DNA of 57,950 bases, from NCBI GenBank assembly GCA_937873575.1, contig CALMPK010000207.1, forward strand, positions 1 to 57,950. The letters are read 5' to 3'. The translations under genes and the position numbers were made by a program. The stretch comes from an uncultured Hyphomicrobiaceae bacterium (lineage in GTDB: Bacteria; Pseudomonadota; Alphaproteobacteria; Rhizobiales; Hyphomicrobiaceae). Numbering within the stretch: position 1 is the stretch's first letter; each line of letters starts with the position of its first letter. Shown piece after piece: positions 8,316-16,679 of the stretch. Under the pieces are notes generated by a model. It saw only the letters and a list, made by a program, of their open reading frames with translations, had not been told where the DNA came from and did not search any database.

Positions 8316-9571
8316 ATCGCTTCCTCCAACTCATCGAGCGTCGCACGCAACAGGGCGCCATAATCCGTGCCCGACCCGTCGACATGGCTCAGGAGCGCCA
8401 GATCCTCTTCCACAAGTTCCAGCGCACCAAGTTTCGCGGCGGTTTCCACATCGCCCGTGCTGATGGCGCGCAGGAACGGCGCGGGCAGGATCCCGCAAGG
8501 CGCGGCCCGTTCATGAACGGCATTGGGAATGAGCGGCGCCGGAAACTGCTCGTTGAATGAGGTCAGGTAGCGCATGAGAAAGGAGCGCCGGAGCGGATGC
8601 CTGTGTGGGATGGCGGTGGCCTGCACGTCATAACGCCGCAGGAAATGCTCGACCGTTCCGCCGAGCGGAGAGCCCGAAAGCAACTGAACCGAGGGACCGG
8701 TGAGCGAGGCGCCGAAAAGATCTTTCAGATTCGCGCCTGCGGGAGCGACAACGAGGCGCGGACTGCACGTCCCCGGTCCGGTCAGCGCAACGACGCGCCG
8801 TGTCCATATCCGGCCCGTATCGAGCAGGCATCCCAGCGCGATTACGTCCTGATAGCCGATGTGCCAAACCATCCTGTTTACACCGACAGGATTGAGATGA
8901 TGGATATGGGTTCCAACCAGACCCGCCGGATGCCTGCCCGCGAAACAGACAGCCTTGACGGCTTCGGGAACGGCCGGGGAGGCATCGGCCCCGTGACAGA
9001 CGTAAACGGGACCGTCGGTCAGGTGACGCAGCGCCTCCGCGCCGAGACGAAACCATGATTCGAAGCGCCTTATGACGGGGGCCGGATCACCTGCGAGCGG
9101 CGCGGTATCGGTGGCTGTTACGAAAATCGCATCAGGAGCCTGCCGGGGATCGGCGAGCCGACCGAATGGCCGGGTGCGAAATGACTGCCAGCAACCGCTT
9201 TGGAGCAGGAGCGACTGCATGGTCATGCGATCTGGCCGTGAGGGCCTGTCGAATTCGACGGCGGCTTCGTCCTCGACGTCGATAATAATGGAATCGAGGC
9301 TTCTACGCGCGCCGCGCGAGATTGCGCGGATTGTTCCAGCAACAGGGGCTGTAAACGTCAGATGAGGGCGGTGACGATCCGTAAACAGCCGCTCGCCGGC
9401 TCGCACGGCTTGTCCGATCGCGACATCGATAATCGGGCGCAGGCGCGGGTAATCTTCTCCCATAAGCGCAACCGAGCGAGCCATGACCGCATCGTCAATC
9501 GTGCCTGCCGGCTTGCCTTCCCATCGAAGATCGATCCCGCCCCTGATATGTACCCGCAAAAATACCCCCAT
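8312..9571 (-). CDS. nqrA: Na+-NQR subunit A
   Basis: This 419-residue cytoplasmic subunit is usually linked to the quinone end of the complex. N-terminal features are HIRGGIDLRWEGKPAG and a biotinyl-lipoyl-like segment ending in HLTFTAPVAGTIRAISRGARR. The central region has FIRR-type folds and HIHHLNPVG, and the C-terminus has the conserved LISTGDVETAAKLGALELVEEDLAL-like region (here AISTGDVETAAKLG). Length is slightly below the family average of about 445. The ATG at 9571 has no strong ribosome binding site; a TTG four codons further in is an alternative start. It is the first nqr gene, 55 bases after the DUF1269 gene. Confidence 0.93.
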   Translation of the reverse strand: MGVFLRVHIRGGIDLRWEGKPAGTIDDAVMARSVALMGEDYPRLRPIIDVAIGQAVRAGERLFTDRHRPHLTFTAPVAGTIRAISRGARRSLDSIIIDVEDEAAVEFDRPSRPDRMTMQSLLLQSGCWQSFRTRPFGRLADPRQAPDAIFVTATDTAPLAGDPAPVIRRFESWFRLGAEALRHLTDGPVYVCHGADASPAVPEAVKAVCFAGRHPAGLVGTHIHHLNPVGVNRMVWHIGYQDVIALGCLLDTGRIWTRRVVALTGPGTCSPRLVVAPAGANLKDLFGASLTGPSVQLLSGSPLGGTVEHFLRRYDVQATAIPHRHPLRRSFLMRYLTSFNEQFPAPLIPNAVHERAAPCGILPAPFLRAISTGDVETAAKLGALELVEEDLALLSHVDGSGTDYGALLRATLDELEEAI

Positions 9572-9626
9572 GTAAGCGACGCTGGACGTTTCTCTTCCCG
9601 ATCGGACGCCAACCGGGCGTGGCCAT

Positions 9627-10157
9627 CTAGGCGGCGCCTGACCCGGTTACATTTTCGGACAAGGCGATCCTCAGCTTCTCTTCCTGCTCCGGCGACAGGG
9701 ACGTCTTGAGAACTCGACCACGCAGGCCTTCGAACTCCGCCAGCACCTTTTCCGGCTGGACCTTTCGGACAAGGACGAACAGCGCAGATGAATTGCTTGG
9801 AATGGTCTCGCCCAGAGACTTGATGAACGTGTCGTCGATGCCATAGTCGGCAAGGGAGCCGGACAAGGCGCCGACACCGGCTCCCGTCAGGCCGCCGATG
9901 GCGATGCCGGCAAGCGGATTGAGGAACAGCAGGCCCACAAGGCCGCCCCAGATCGTTCCCGAGAGAAGGCCCGATGTGGCGCCGAGAGCCGCCAGGTTAA
10001 GGCTCTGCTTGAGATGGACCTTGCCGTCGCCGTCACGAACGACGACGACGGCGTCCTCCAGATCGACCAGATATTCCTTTCTGAGGGCAGCGAGCTTGAG
10101 AAGTACCCTGTCGGCTTCATCAACCGTATCGAAACCGACGACCACCAGATCAGACAT
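9627..10157 (-). CDS. DUF1269 membrane protein
   Basis: This 176-residue protein begins with VVVGFDTVDEADRVL, has a glycine-rich hydrophobic stretch from about 58 to 104 (LGATSGLLSGTIWGGLVGLL, then AGIAIGGLTGAGVGALSG), and ends in a charged region. That layout is typical of DUF1269, a family of unknown function often found beside stress genes. It lies 75 bases after a universal stress protein gene and 55 bases before nqrA in the same direction, with a GGAGAA ribosome binding site. No promoter is evident between it and the upstream gene, so it probably shares the usp transcript. Confidence 0.85.
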   Translation of the reverse strand: MSDLVVVGFDTVDEADRVLLKLAALRKEYLVDLEDAVVVVRDGDGKVHLKQSLNLAALGATSGLLSGTIWGGLVGLLFLNPLAGIAIGGLTGAGVGALSGSLADYGIDDTFIKSLGETIPSNSSALFVLVRKVQPEKVLAEFEGLRGRVLKTSLSPEQEEKLRIALSENVTGSGAA

Positions 10158-10232
10158 GTTTTCTTCTCCTATGTTGTAATCTCTTTTTGCTTACGACTTG
10201 CAATCTCACCCGCCCTGTTGGACGTTCACGTC

Positions 10233-11081
10233 TTATCGCGAAAGAAAGATCGGGATTTTCGGATTGGCCAGAATGGTACGGGTTGCGCTGCCGAAAACGA
10301 ACTCTGTGATCCGGGACTGCCCGTAGGCGCCCATGACCACAAGGTCGGCGCCAAGCTCCTCCGCGCGGGACAGGATCAGATCGCCGGCATTGCCGCCTTC
10401 CAACCGGTCAAGCGTCACCCTGATCCCGTGGCGCGCGAGATGGAGAGAGATATCGCTTCCGGGGTCCTCCCCCAGAAGCCGCGCAACCTTGGGCTCGGGA
10501 ACAACGACGACGTGGACGGCGCGAGCGGTGGCCAGGAACGCCATCGAATCCGCAATGGCGCGGGCCGCTTCCCGGCTGGCATTCCATCCGACCACGACCG
10601 TTTCAGGCACGGCGCTGTCGCTTTGCCAGGATGTGGGCAAAAGGATCGAAGGGCGACCGGAGGCAAAGATGATATCCTCCGAGACGGTGAGAGCCGTCTC
10701 AGCGCGGTCCGGGTCACGCCCCGTTCCGACGATTGCCAAGGCGGCGTGGCGGGCGTGCAGCATCAGCGCCTCGCCCGTTTCACCGGAACATATCCGAAGC
10801 TCGCAATTCACGCCGGTGGCCGACGCGACGTCCGAAAGGAGCCCCCGCAGCTGCGCCTCGGCGTCATGCCGGCGCGTCTCAAAGGAGGTTATCATGCTGT
10901 TGATCGCCGCCCCTCGGGCGAAGCCATGGGACGGAGTGGCGATCAAATCTTCCGGCACGAAAGCCACAACGACATGCGCATCCCATGCGCGTGCAAGTGA
11001 AACAGCATAATCAATATAGACCCGACAAACAGAAACATCGGCTGTATCGATATAAACGACAATATCTTTTGGCGTCTTCAT
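10233..11081 (-). CDS. Universal stress protein, tandem UspA domains
   Basis: This 282-residue cytoplasmic protein has two UspA folds. The second is clearest, with the nucleotide-binding motif DLVVMGAYGQSRITEFVFGSATR close to the C-terminus. The first has DIVVYIDTADVS and an IVGTGRD segment. The start at 11081 is preceded by GAGGGG, and a six-codon longer start was not used. A sigma-70-like promoter with the shared 14-bp box lies 30-66 bases upstream. As the first gene of the minus-strand run that includes the nqr operon, it may be the promoter-proximal gene of that long unit. Confidence 0.9.
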   Translation of the reverse strand: MKTPKDIVVYIDTADVSVCRVYIDYAVSLARAWDAHVVVAFVPEDLIATPSHGFARGAAINSMITSFETRRHDAEAQLRGLLSDVASATGVNCELRICSGETGEALMLHARHAALAIVGTGRDPDRAETALTVSEDIIFASGRPSILLPTSWQSDSAVPETVVVGWNASREAARAIADSMAFLATARAVHVVVVPEPKVARLLGEDPGSDISLHLARHGIRVTLDRLEGGNAGDLILSRAEELGADLVVMGAYGQSRITEFVFGSATRTILANPKIPIFLSR

Positions 11082-11110
11082 TCCACCCCTCGTGACCAAA
11101 CATCAGCTTT

Positions 11111-11147
11111 ACCCTAATGAACATACTCCTTGAGTCAACAGCTGATG
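11111..11147 (-). promoter_or_regulatory. Promoter of usp(-nqr) with shared box (site A)
   Basis: Read on the minus strand, the box CATCAGCTGTTGAC (11134-11147) runs into a -35 TTGACT (11133-11138). Sixteen bases later comes TAGGGT (11111-11116) as a plausible -10. The universal stress gene starts 30 bases further on. No comparable promoter is seen between usp, DUF1269 and nqrA, so this site may drive the whole run down to the broken antiporter. Confidence 0.6.
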
Positions 11148-11214
11148 ATTGAGAGGACTAAAATCCTTTTCCTTGTGCCTCCGGATTGCGTCAGGGAGGC
11201 CCGGCGGGCAGCGT

Positions 11215-11412
11215 TCAGCCCCGCCGTGTGCGGGTACGGTAGCCTGCTGGGTCGTTCTGAGGCGTGATTTCATTCGGGGCTGTGTTTTCCCCTTCCGGCA
11301 CGGATCTGGCCTCGTCTGCCGTTTTCACGGCCCGCCATGGAAAGACAGCTTCATGCTCCTGTAGCCGGCGTTTCTTTCGGACCTCCACGGTGAACGGTCT
11401 TGTTTGCTTCAT
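11215..11412 (-). CDS. Small basic hypothetical protein (65 aa)
   Basis: This ORF starts 22 bases after the HdeD-like gene and has a GGAAA ribosome binding site six bases before ATG. The N-terminus, MKQTRPFTVEVRKKRR, is strongly basic; the rest is polar with no membrane helix or known motif. Small proteins that start with a similar RPFxVE-KxxRR pattern are, as I recall, frequent hypothetical genes in rhizobia, which supports it as real. Function is unknown. The 115 bases between it and the usp promoter hold nothing else I recognise. Confidence 0.45.
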   Translation of the reverse strand: MKQTRPFTVEVRKKRRLQEHEAVFPWRAVKTADEARSVPEGENTAPNEITPQNDPAGYRTRTRRG

Positions 11413-11434
11413 TGTCGTTTCCAGCCTCGGGTTC

Positions 11435-12022
11435 TTATTCGTGATTGCGGTCGATACTGACGGACCGTCGCAGCACGAGCGCCAATGCGCTCAGGGCACA
11501 GCCGGTCACCATGACGTCGATCGCCAGCAGTGCGCCAATGATCCACAAACTGTTGACGGGCCAGCCCGCGAGGATGACCAGTGCAACAAGCACCGTTGCG
11601 GCGCCAGCCGCCGCGAGCCACAGCCAACCGGAAGCCGGGCGGATCGCCAGACCGGCGGCAGTCCTGACAATGCCTGCGACGAGCATGCTGAGAGCCATCA
11701 GCAGTGTCAGGAAAGTGGATGCCAGCACCGGGTTCCAGAATGTCATCACACCGGCCGCGACATAAAGCACACCGACAACGAGCAAACCGACAGTTTGGCC
11801 CCATCGCTTCATCTGAAATGCGAAGACGATATGCGCCGCACCGGCCAGTAGCATCGTGACACCGACAAAGAGGACGGAAACGACCGTGGCCAGCAACAGG
11901 TTGGAGAGGGCGACAAGAGCTATCAGCAGGAGCACGATGCCTGCGCCCAGCAGCCATCGCCATCGCGATCGCAACAGTTGCAGGTCGGTGGCGTCGAGGC
12001 TTGCGGTGTAATTGAATATCAT
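11435..12022 (-). CDS. HdeD-family (DUF308) membrane protein
   Basis: This 195-residue protein has six hydrophobic segments and no large soluble domain. The repeated pattern (LLIALVALSNLLLATVVSVL, FWNPVLASTFLTLLMA, and WLAAAGAATVLVALVILAG) fits the DUF308 repeats of HdeD, an acid-resistance membrane protein of enterobacteria whose exact activity is unresolved. It lies 48 bases downstream of the lipoprotein hydrolase, with an AGGAGAA site before the start. The link with acid stress agrees with the arginine deiminase and acetate genes of the island. Confidence 0.82.
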   Translation of the reverse strand: MIFNYTASLDATDLQLLRSRWRWLLGAGIVLLLIALVALSNLLLATVVSVLFVGVTMLLAGAAHIVFAFQMKRWGQTVGLLVVGVLYVAAGVMTFWNPVLASTFLTLLMALSMLVAGIVRTAAGLAIRPASGWLWLAAAGAATVLVALVILAGWPVNSLWIIGALLAIDVMVTGCALSALALVLRRSVSIDRNHE

Positions 12023-12070
12023 AAGTATTCTCCTGCGATAGTTGCGTGAAGAAAGCTGCTTCGCGTCCTG

Positions 12071-13189
12071 TCAGTTTCCGCCGACGATCTTGCCGGCAAG
12101 GACAAACGGGCTGGAAAGGACCGCACCGGCCGAATTGAATACAAACGCTCCGGCTTGCCTAAGATTTCGAGGGTCGCTTGTTCCATCCCGGCCCGAAAGC
12201 TTCGGATAGTAGGCGGCGAGACCGACGAAACGATTGTGGCGGAAGCTGTCTGAGGCCTCGATATCCGATATATCGATCACCTGCACATTCGCCTTGCGCG
12301 TCGCCTCCTCGATTTTCGGATCCGTCACGTCGATCCTGCCCAGGCGCTGACGTTCTGTGGATAGAAATTCCGAGACCTTCAGCGCCCTGTCATCCTTGGA
12401 AACAAGGATTGTCATCGGCGGGTTCAGTGTCCCGATCGTCGCAAGCTGTGCCTGGAACACGTCGACATCGATATCGGGCGCCGCAAGCACGACCTGCAGT
12501 CGACGGATCGCCGCGTCCTTGCCGGTAAGCCGCAGTTGGCGCACGGCTTCCGTCGTCAGCCATCCCCCCATGCTGTGGCCGACGAGCGTGATGGGACCCT
12601 GGGTCTGTTTGCGCGCCAGGGTGCTGAGCAGATCCGCCAACTGGTCCCGCGAGAACGTCACCGCGTCCTTGTCGGCGACGTAGCCGCTCAAAGCGCCTTC
12701 GGACGGCCAGGCAAACAGGATCGGGGCGGCATCGACGCCGGCGTCAGCTGTCATCTGGGCTATGCGATACACGGCCTCGGTGAAATTGGTGTTGTAGCCA
12801 TGCACGAACACGCCGACACTCGGCGGTTTGCCGTTGTGTTTACGCGTGACTTCCGCCTCGAATGTCGCCGCGTCGAGAATGTGCTGGTCGACGGTGACAA
12901 AATCCGTCTTCGGGTTCGGCTTCGATTTCGGCCATTCGACATTGCCCGTCTTGTGACCTGGCGGGATGGAGACCCTGTAGCGGATATAGCTAACCTCGCG
13001 GCTACGACCCGACGTGTAGATACCGTTCTCATCACGCTTGCGCGTGGTCGCCACATAAACCGTCGTGAGCTTGGCCCCCGGAACGGCTTCGGCCCTCTGG
13101 GCGAGCAGTTCCGGGCCGGGGCGGCCGGCACAGGCTGCAAGCAGGCTTGTGAGAAGAAGTAGCGTAAGGCGTAGACTGAATTCACGCAT
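12071..13189 (-). CDS. Lipoprotein alpha/beta hydrolase (DUF900-like)
   Basis: This 372-residue protein begins with a lipoprotein signal (LRLTLLLLTSLLAACAG, lipobox LAAC), so it should be lipid-anchored. The body has the DUF900 layout: VYVATTRKRDENGIY, VGVFVHGYNTNFTEAV (oxyanion region), FAWPSEG, and the nucleophile elbow VGHSMGGW. A histidine late in the protein (SFRHNRFVG) may complete the triad. The start at 13189 gives a clean signal peptide; a 21-codon extension would not. Substrate is unknown. It lies 118 bases after fabI, so it may have its own promoter. Confidence 0.82.
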   Translation of the reverse strand: MREFSLRLTLLLLTSLLAACAGRPGPELLAQRAEAVPGAKLTTVYVATTRKRDENGIYTSGRSREVSYIRYRVSIPPGHKTGNVEWPKSKPNPKTDFVTVDQHILDAATFEAEVTRKHNGKPPSVGVFVHGYNTNFTEAVYRIAQMTADAGVDAAPILFAWPSEGALSGYVADKDAVTFSRDQLADLLSTLARKQTQGPITLVGHSMGGWLTTEAVRQLRLTGKDAAIRRLQVVLAAPDIDVDVFQAQLATIGTLNPPMTILVSKDDRALKVSEFLSTERQRLGRIDVTDPKIEEATRKANVQVIDISDIEASDSFRHNRFVGLAAYYPKLSGRDGTSDPRNLRQAGAFVFNSAGAVLSSPFVLAGKIVGGN

Positions 13190-13307
13190 TGACTGAACCG
13201 ATTTCTTACTTATGCATTCGAAGCATCGCGCTCTCGATATGACAGAGTTCACCCTGTCGCCGCGCGAGCGGCGACCCCGACTTAGTTTGCATCAGCCCGC
13301 CTTCTGG

Positions 13308-14081
13308 CTAGGCCGTGATGTGGAAACCGTTGTCGGCGTATACCACCGACCCCGACAGAGGCGTTGCCGCCTCGCTTGCCAGGAATGCGGCGATACGCCC
13401 AACCTCAGCGATGCTCACGAGGCGTCGCGATGGTGTTCTCTCACGCACCGTGTCGATGAGCTCATCGAAACGCTCGATTCCGGAAGCTGCCCTGGTGGCG
13501 ATCGGCCCGGTGGACAGGCAATGGACGCGGATGTCCCGCGCTGCGAGATCGGCGGCCAGGTAGCGTACGCTTGCTTCCAGGGCCGCCTTCACCGGTCCCA
13601 TCAGATTGTAGTTGTCGACGACGCGCTCAGCCCCGAAAAAGCTGACGGTTATCAAGGATCCGCCTTCCTTCATCAGCGGGGCGGCGAGCCGCGCCATTCG
13701 GATAAAGGAATGGCACGATATATCCATGGCCTGCGCGAAACCGTCAGCGGAGCAGTTGACGATGCTCGTCTGCAAGTCCTGTCGTGGCGCGAAGGCGATC
13801 GAATGAAGCAAGAAATCGAGGCGGCCCCATTCATTTGCTATGGTGTCGAAAACCGCCTCGAGCTGCCCATCAATGCGAACGTCACAGGGCATGAACAGCG
13901 ACGCGCCCAGGGCATCGGCGACCGGGCGTACGAACGGGACAGCCTTATCGTTGAGATAGGTGACCGCCAGATCGGCGCCGGCAGCCTTGAACGCGGTTGC
14001 ACAGCCGGCTGCGATGGAGGAATCGTTGGCGATGCCGACGACGAGGCCACGTCTTCCGAATATATCAACGATCGCAGCCAT
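13308..14081 (-). CDS. fabI: Enoyl-ACP reductase, FabI type
   Basis: This 257-residue short-chain reductase reduces enoyl-ACP in fatty acid synthesis using NAD(P)H. It has the divergent FabI nucleotide-binding start (GLVVGIANDSSIA) and the catalytic pair Y158 and K165 in NYNLMGPVKAALEASVRY. The residue matching E. coli Tyr146 is phenylalanine (F148, SFFGAERV), which is less common and may affect substrate or triclosan interaction. It starts 4 bases after the ackA stop. A reductase inside a PHA/acetate operon might serve as an NADH sink or adjust membrane lipids. It is likely a second copy beside a chromosomal fabI. Confidence 0.9.
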   Translation of the reverse strand: MAAIVDIFGRRGLVVGIANDSSIAAGCATAFKAAGADLAVTYLNDKAVPFVRPVADALGASLFMPCDVRIDGQLEAVFDTIANEWGRLDFLLHSIAFAPRQDLQTSIVNCSADGFAQAMDISCHSFIRMARLAAPLMKEGGSLITVSFFGAERVVDNYNLMGPVKAALEASVRYLAADLAARDIRVHCLSTGPIATRAASGIERFDELIDTVRERTPSRRLVSIAEVGRIAAFLASEAATPLSGSVVYADNGFHITA

Positions 14082-14084
14082 CGC

Positions 14085-15260
14085 TCAGCCTCCCGAGATT
14101 CTCAAGGCGTCAGTGGCGATCACCTGCTCCTCATCGGTCGGGATGACAAGGACGGTAAGACGACTGGCAGGACTGCTGATGACGGGACCGCTCCCGGCGT
14201 TCGCTCCAGGATCGAGATCAATGCCGAGCCACATCAGCCGGGTGCAGATATCAGCTCTGATCGTCGGCTGATGCTCGCCGATCCCGGCGGTGAATACGAG
14301 AGTGTCGAGGCCGCCCAGCGTCGAGGCAAGCCGGGCAATCTCACCGGCGACCCTGAAGGTGAACAGCTCGATTGCTTCCTTGGCTTGCTGCTCATCACTC
14401 TCCAGAAGCACGCGGCTGTCGGCGCTGATGCCGGAAGCGCCCAGCAGACCCGAACGGTGATAGAGGAGATCCTCGATTTCGCCGGGATCTCGCCCGGCCT
14501 TTAAGAGGTGTATGACCACGCCGGCGTCGAGCGCCCCGCAACGCGTCGCCATCGGCACCCCGTCCAGCGTCGAGAAACCCATGCTGGTGTCGCGGCTGAC
14601 GCAGTTGTGCATCGCGCAAAGACTGGCGCCGGAACCGAGATGGGCGACGATGACCTTGCCCGCCGCCTGCTCCGGCCATTTGCTGATAAGCTGGTTGGCA
14701 ATCGATCGATAAGAAAGGCCGTGGAAGCCATAGCGTTTGATACCCTCTTCGTAGAGCCGCCTCGGCAGGGCGAAGCGGCGGACGACCTCGGCATGCGTGC
14801 GATGGAAAGCCGTGTCGAAGGAGGCGGTCTGCCTGATTTCCGGACGAAGGCGCGCGATCGCCCGGACAAGGCGCAGCGCCTGGGGCTGATGGAGCGGCGC
14901 AAGCGGTATCAGCGCTTCCATCTGCGACATCGCCTGATCGTTGATGAGCACCGGTCCGTCAAACAAGTCACCGCCGTGCACAACGCGGTGGCCGATAGCG
15001 GCGATGCCGGACAAATCATAGTGCCAGGACAGCCGATCGAACGCTTCGCGCAAGACCTCGTCCAATTCTTCCTCCGCTTTGGCTTCCAGCTCGACATCGA
15101 AGCGATCCGGGCCTTCGGAAAGCTCGAAGCGCAACGGGGCCTTGCGGAAATCGATCATTCCCTTGCCGACTCGCGTGAGGCCACCGCCTTCAATGGCGAA
15201 CAGGCCGATCTTGACCGTGGAGGAGCCGGCATTGAAGGTGACAAGCAGTTGCCGGCTCAT
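14085..15260 (-). CDS. ackA: Acetate kinase
   Basis: This 391-residue cytoplasmic enzyme converts acetyl-phosphate and ADP to acetate and ATP. Family signatures are the N-terminal LVTFNAGSSTVKIGLF, HRVVHGGD, the catalytic-site region DTAFHRTH, HLGSGASLCA, and the nucleotide-binding DTLVFTAGIGEHQPTIR. Length is normal. It overlaps the upstream pta by 4 bases (ATGA). With the phosphoketolase encoded at 41346-43703 it can harvest ATP from acetyl-phosphate, and with pta it links to acetyl-CoA for PHA synthesis. Confidence 0.95.
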   Translation of the reverse strand: MSRQLLVTFNAGSSTVKIGLFAIEGGGLTRVGKGMIDFRKAPLRFELSEGPDRFDVELEAKAEEELDEVLREAFDRLSWHYDLSGIAAIGHRVVHGGDLFDGPVLINDQAMSQMEALIPLAPLHQPQALRLVRAIARLRPEIRQTASFDTAFHRTHAEVVRRFALPRRLYEEGIKRYGFHGLSYRSIANQLISKWPEQAAGKVIVAHLGSGASLCAMHNCVSRDTSMGFSTLDGVPMATRCGALDAGVVIHLLKAGRDPGEIEDLLYHRSGLLGASGISADSRVLLESDEQQAKEAIELFTFRVAGEIARLASTLGGLDTLVFTAGIGEHQPTIRADICTRLMWLGIDLDPGANAGSGPVISSPASRLTVLVIPTDEEQVIATDALRISGG

Positions 15261-16672
15261 GAGATGGCCCCCGCCCCGGGCACCTGGTTGCGGGCGACGA
15301 GCAGTCTTGCGAGCGTTGCCGAGGCGATGCGTGCCGAAAGCGGATCGGAGCGACTGGTCAGTACGATCGGCACACGGGCGCCGAGCACGATGCCAGCCGC
15401 CGTCGCCCCCGCGAAATAAATCAGTTGCTTGGCGAGCATGTTGCCGGCTTCAAGATCCGGCACGAGCAAAATGTCGGCCTCACCCGCGACCGGGGAGACA
15501 ATGCCCTTCGTCTTCGCCGCATCAAGGTCGATGGCGTTGTCGAAGGCAAGCGGGCCATCGACACGCCCGCCCGTGATCTGACCACGCGCCGCCATCACTG
15601 TCAGCGCGGCGGCGTCGAGAGTCGACGGCATCTTCGCATTGACGGTCTCGACCGCTGCGAGCACCGCCACGCGCGGCTCATCGACACCAAGAGTCCGAAG
15701 AAGGTCGATGGCGTTCTGGCAGATGTCGCGTTTTTGGTCGAGCGTCGGCTGAATGTTGATCGCGGCATCGGTGACGATCAGCGGCTTGCCATAGGCCGGG
15801 ACGTCGAACGCGAAGACGTGGCTGATGCGCCGCTCCGTCCTGAGACCGGACCCGGTGGCGATGACGGCACCTAGAAGCTCGTCGGTATGCAGGCTGCCCT
15901 TGACCAGAACCGATACCGCACGGCCGACCGCGAGTTCGACAGCGCGCGCGGCTGCGGCATGACTATGGGGAACATCCTCGATCGCCATGTCGCCGAGATC
16001 GATCCCTGCGGCTTCGGCCGCGGCGCGGATCTTCGCTTCCGGCCCGACCAGCAGCGGGTCGAACAGGCCCTGTTGGCGGACCTCGACCGCAGCCAGGATT
16101 GCTCCGGCAGAGCATGGGTGAACGATGGCCGCCCGCACCGGGGGCAAACCGTGGGCTTCCGCCACAAAGCCTTCATAGCGGCTTGCACGTTTCGTATCCG
16201 GCAATGCGACGGAGGACGACGCTTCGGTCCATTCGATCGACTTGTCGGGCGCGATCACCATGGCCGTGCCGGTTAGGACATGTTCGGCTTTTTGATTGGC
16301 GCAGATTGTCTCCAGCGCAACCGTCCGGTTTTCGGGGTTCTTGCGAACAACCCGCACGGTTGCCGTGATCGTGTCGCCGGAGGCGACCGGCTTCACGAAG
16401 CGAAAATCCTGTCCCAGATAGATCGTCCCAGGCCCCGGAAGCCTTGTCCCGATCACGCGCGAGACCAGCGCGCCCGTCCAAAGCCCGTTGGCAACGATAT
16501 CGTTGAAGAGGGTCGTTGCCTTCGCTGCCGCGTCACCGGGAGCCAGCCTGTTGCCACCGGCCATCGCCGCCAGCAGATCGATGTTGTTATCCCCTGCGAC
16601 CCGTGTGAGGCTTGCGGTATCGCCGACCTGTAAATCGGCGAAGGTATGATTTGTCAGCAAGCTGTCGGTCAT
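15257..16672 (-). CDS. MaoC-phosphate acetyl/butyryltransferase fusion
   Basis: This 471-residue protein has two domains. The N-terminal 140 residues or so resemble a MaoC-like hot-dog hydratase (TFADLQVGDTASLTR, NDIVANGLWTGALVSRVIG, then LGQDFRFVKPVASGDTITA). The C-terminal 310 residues are a PTA_PTB transferase (LVGPEAKIRAAAEAAGIDL, HVFAFDVPAYGKPLIVTDAA, PILLVPDLEAGN-like). Such fusions are common in alphaproteobacteria and interconvert acetyl-phosphate and acetyl-CoA; the MaoC part may act on hydroxyacyl- or enoyl-CoA and so touch PHA metabolism. The start at 16672 begins just past the phaC stop; the longer upstream frame lies inside phaC. Confidence 0.88.
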   Translation of the reverse strand: MTDSLLTNHTFADLQVGDTASLTRVAGDNNIDLLAAMAGGNRLAPGDAAAKATTLFNDIVANGLWTGALVSRVIGTRLPGPGTIYLGQDFRFVKPVASGDTITATVRVVRKNPENRTVALETICANQKAEHVLTGTAMVIAPDKSIEWTEASSSVALPDTKRASRYEGFVAEAHGLPPVRAAIVHPCSAGAILAAVEVRQQGLFDPLLVGPEAKIRAAAEAAGIDLGDMAIEDVPHSHAAAARAVELAVGRAVSVLVKGSLHTDELLGAVIATGSGLRTERRISHVFAFDVPAYGKPLIVTDAAINIQPTLDQKRDICQNAIDLLRTLGVDEPRVAVLAAVETVNAKMPSTLDAAALTVMAARGQITGGRVDGPLAFDNAIDLDAAKTKGIVSPVAGEADILLVPDLEAGNMLAKQLIYFAGATAAGIVLGARVPIVLTSRSDPLSARIASATLARLLVARNQVPGAGAIS

Positions 16673-16679
16673 CACCCTC

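Noticed and set aside
10014-11000. Plus-strand 328-codon ORF opposite usp
   Set aside because: It overlaps the clear universal stress gene completely, and the translation shows no recognisable motif.
11128-11150. Possible FNR box at the usp promoter
   Set aside because: TTGAGTCAA there has the wrong spacing for TTGA-N6-TCAA; only the arc promoter has a proper match.
11149-11364. Plus-strand 71-codon ORF beyond the usp promoter
   Set aside because: No ribosome binding site, cysteine/arginine-rich, and opposite the small ORF at 11215-11412, which has better start signals.
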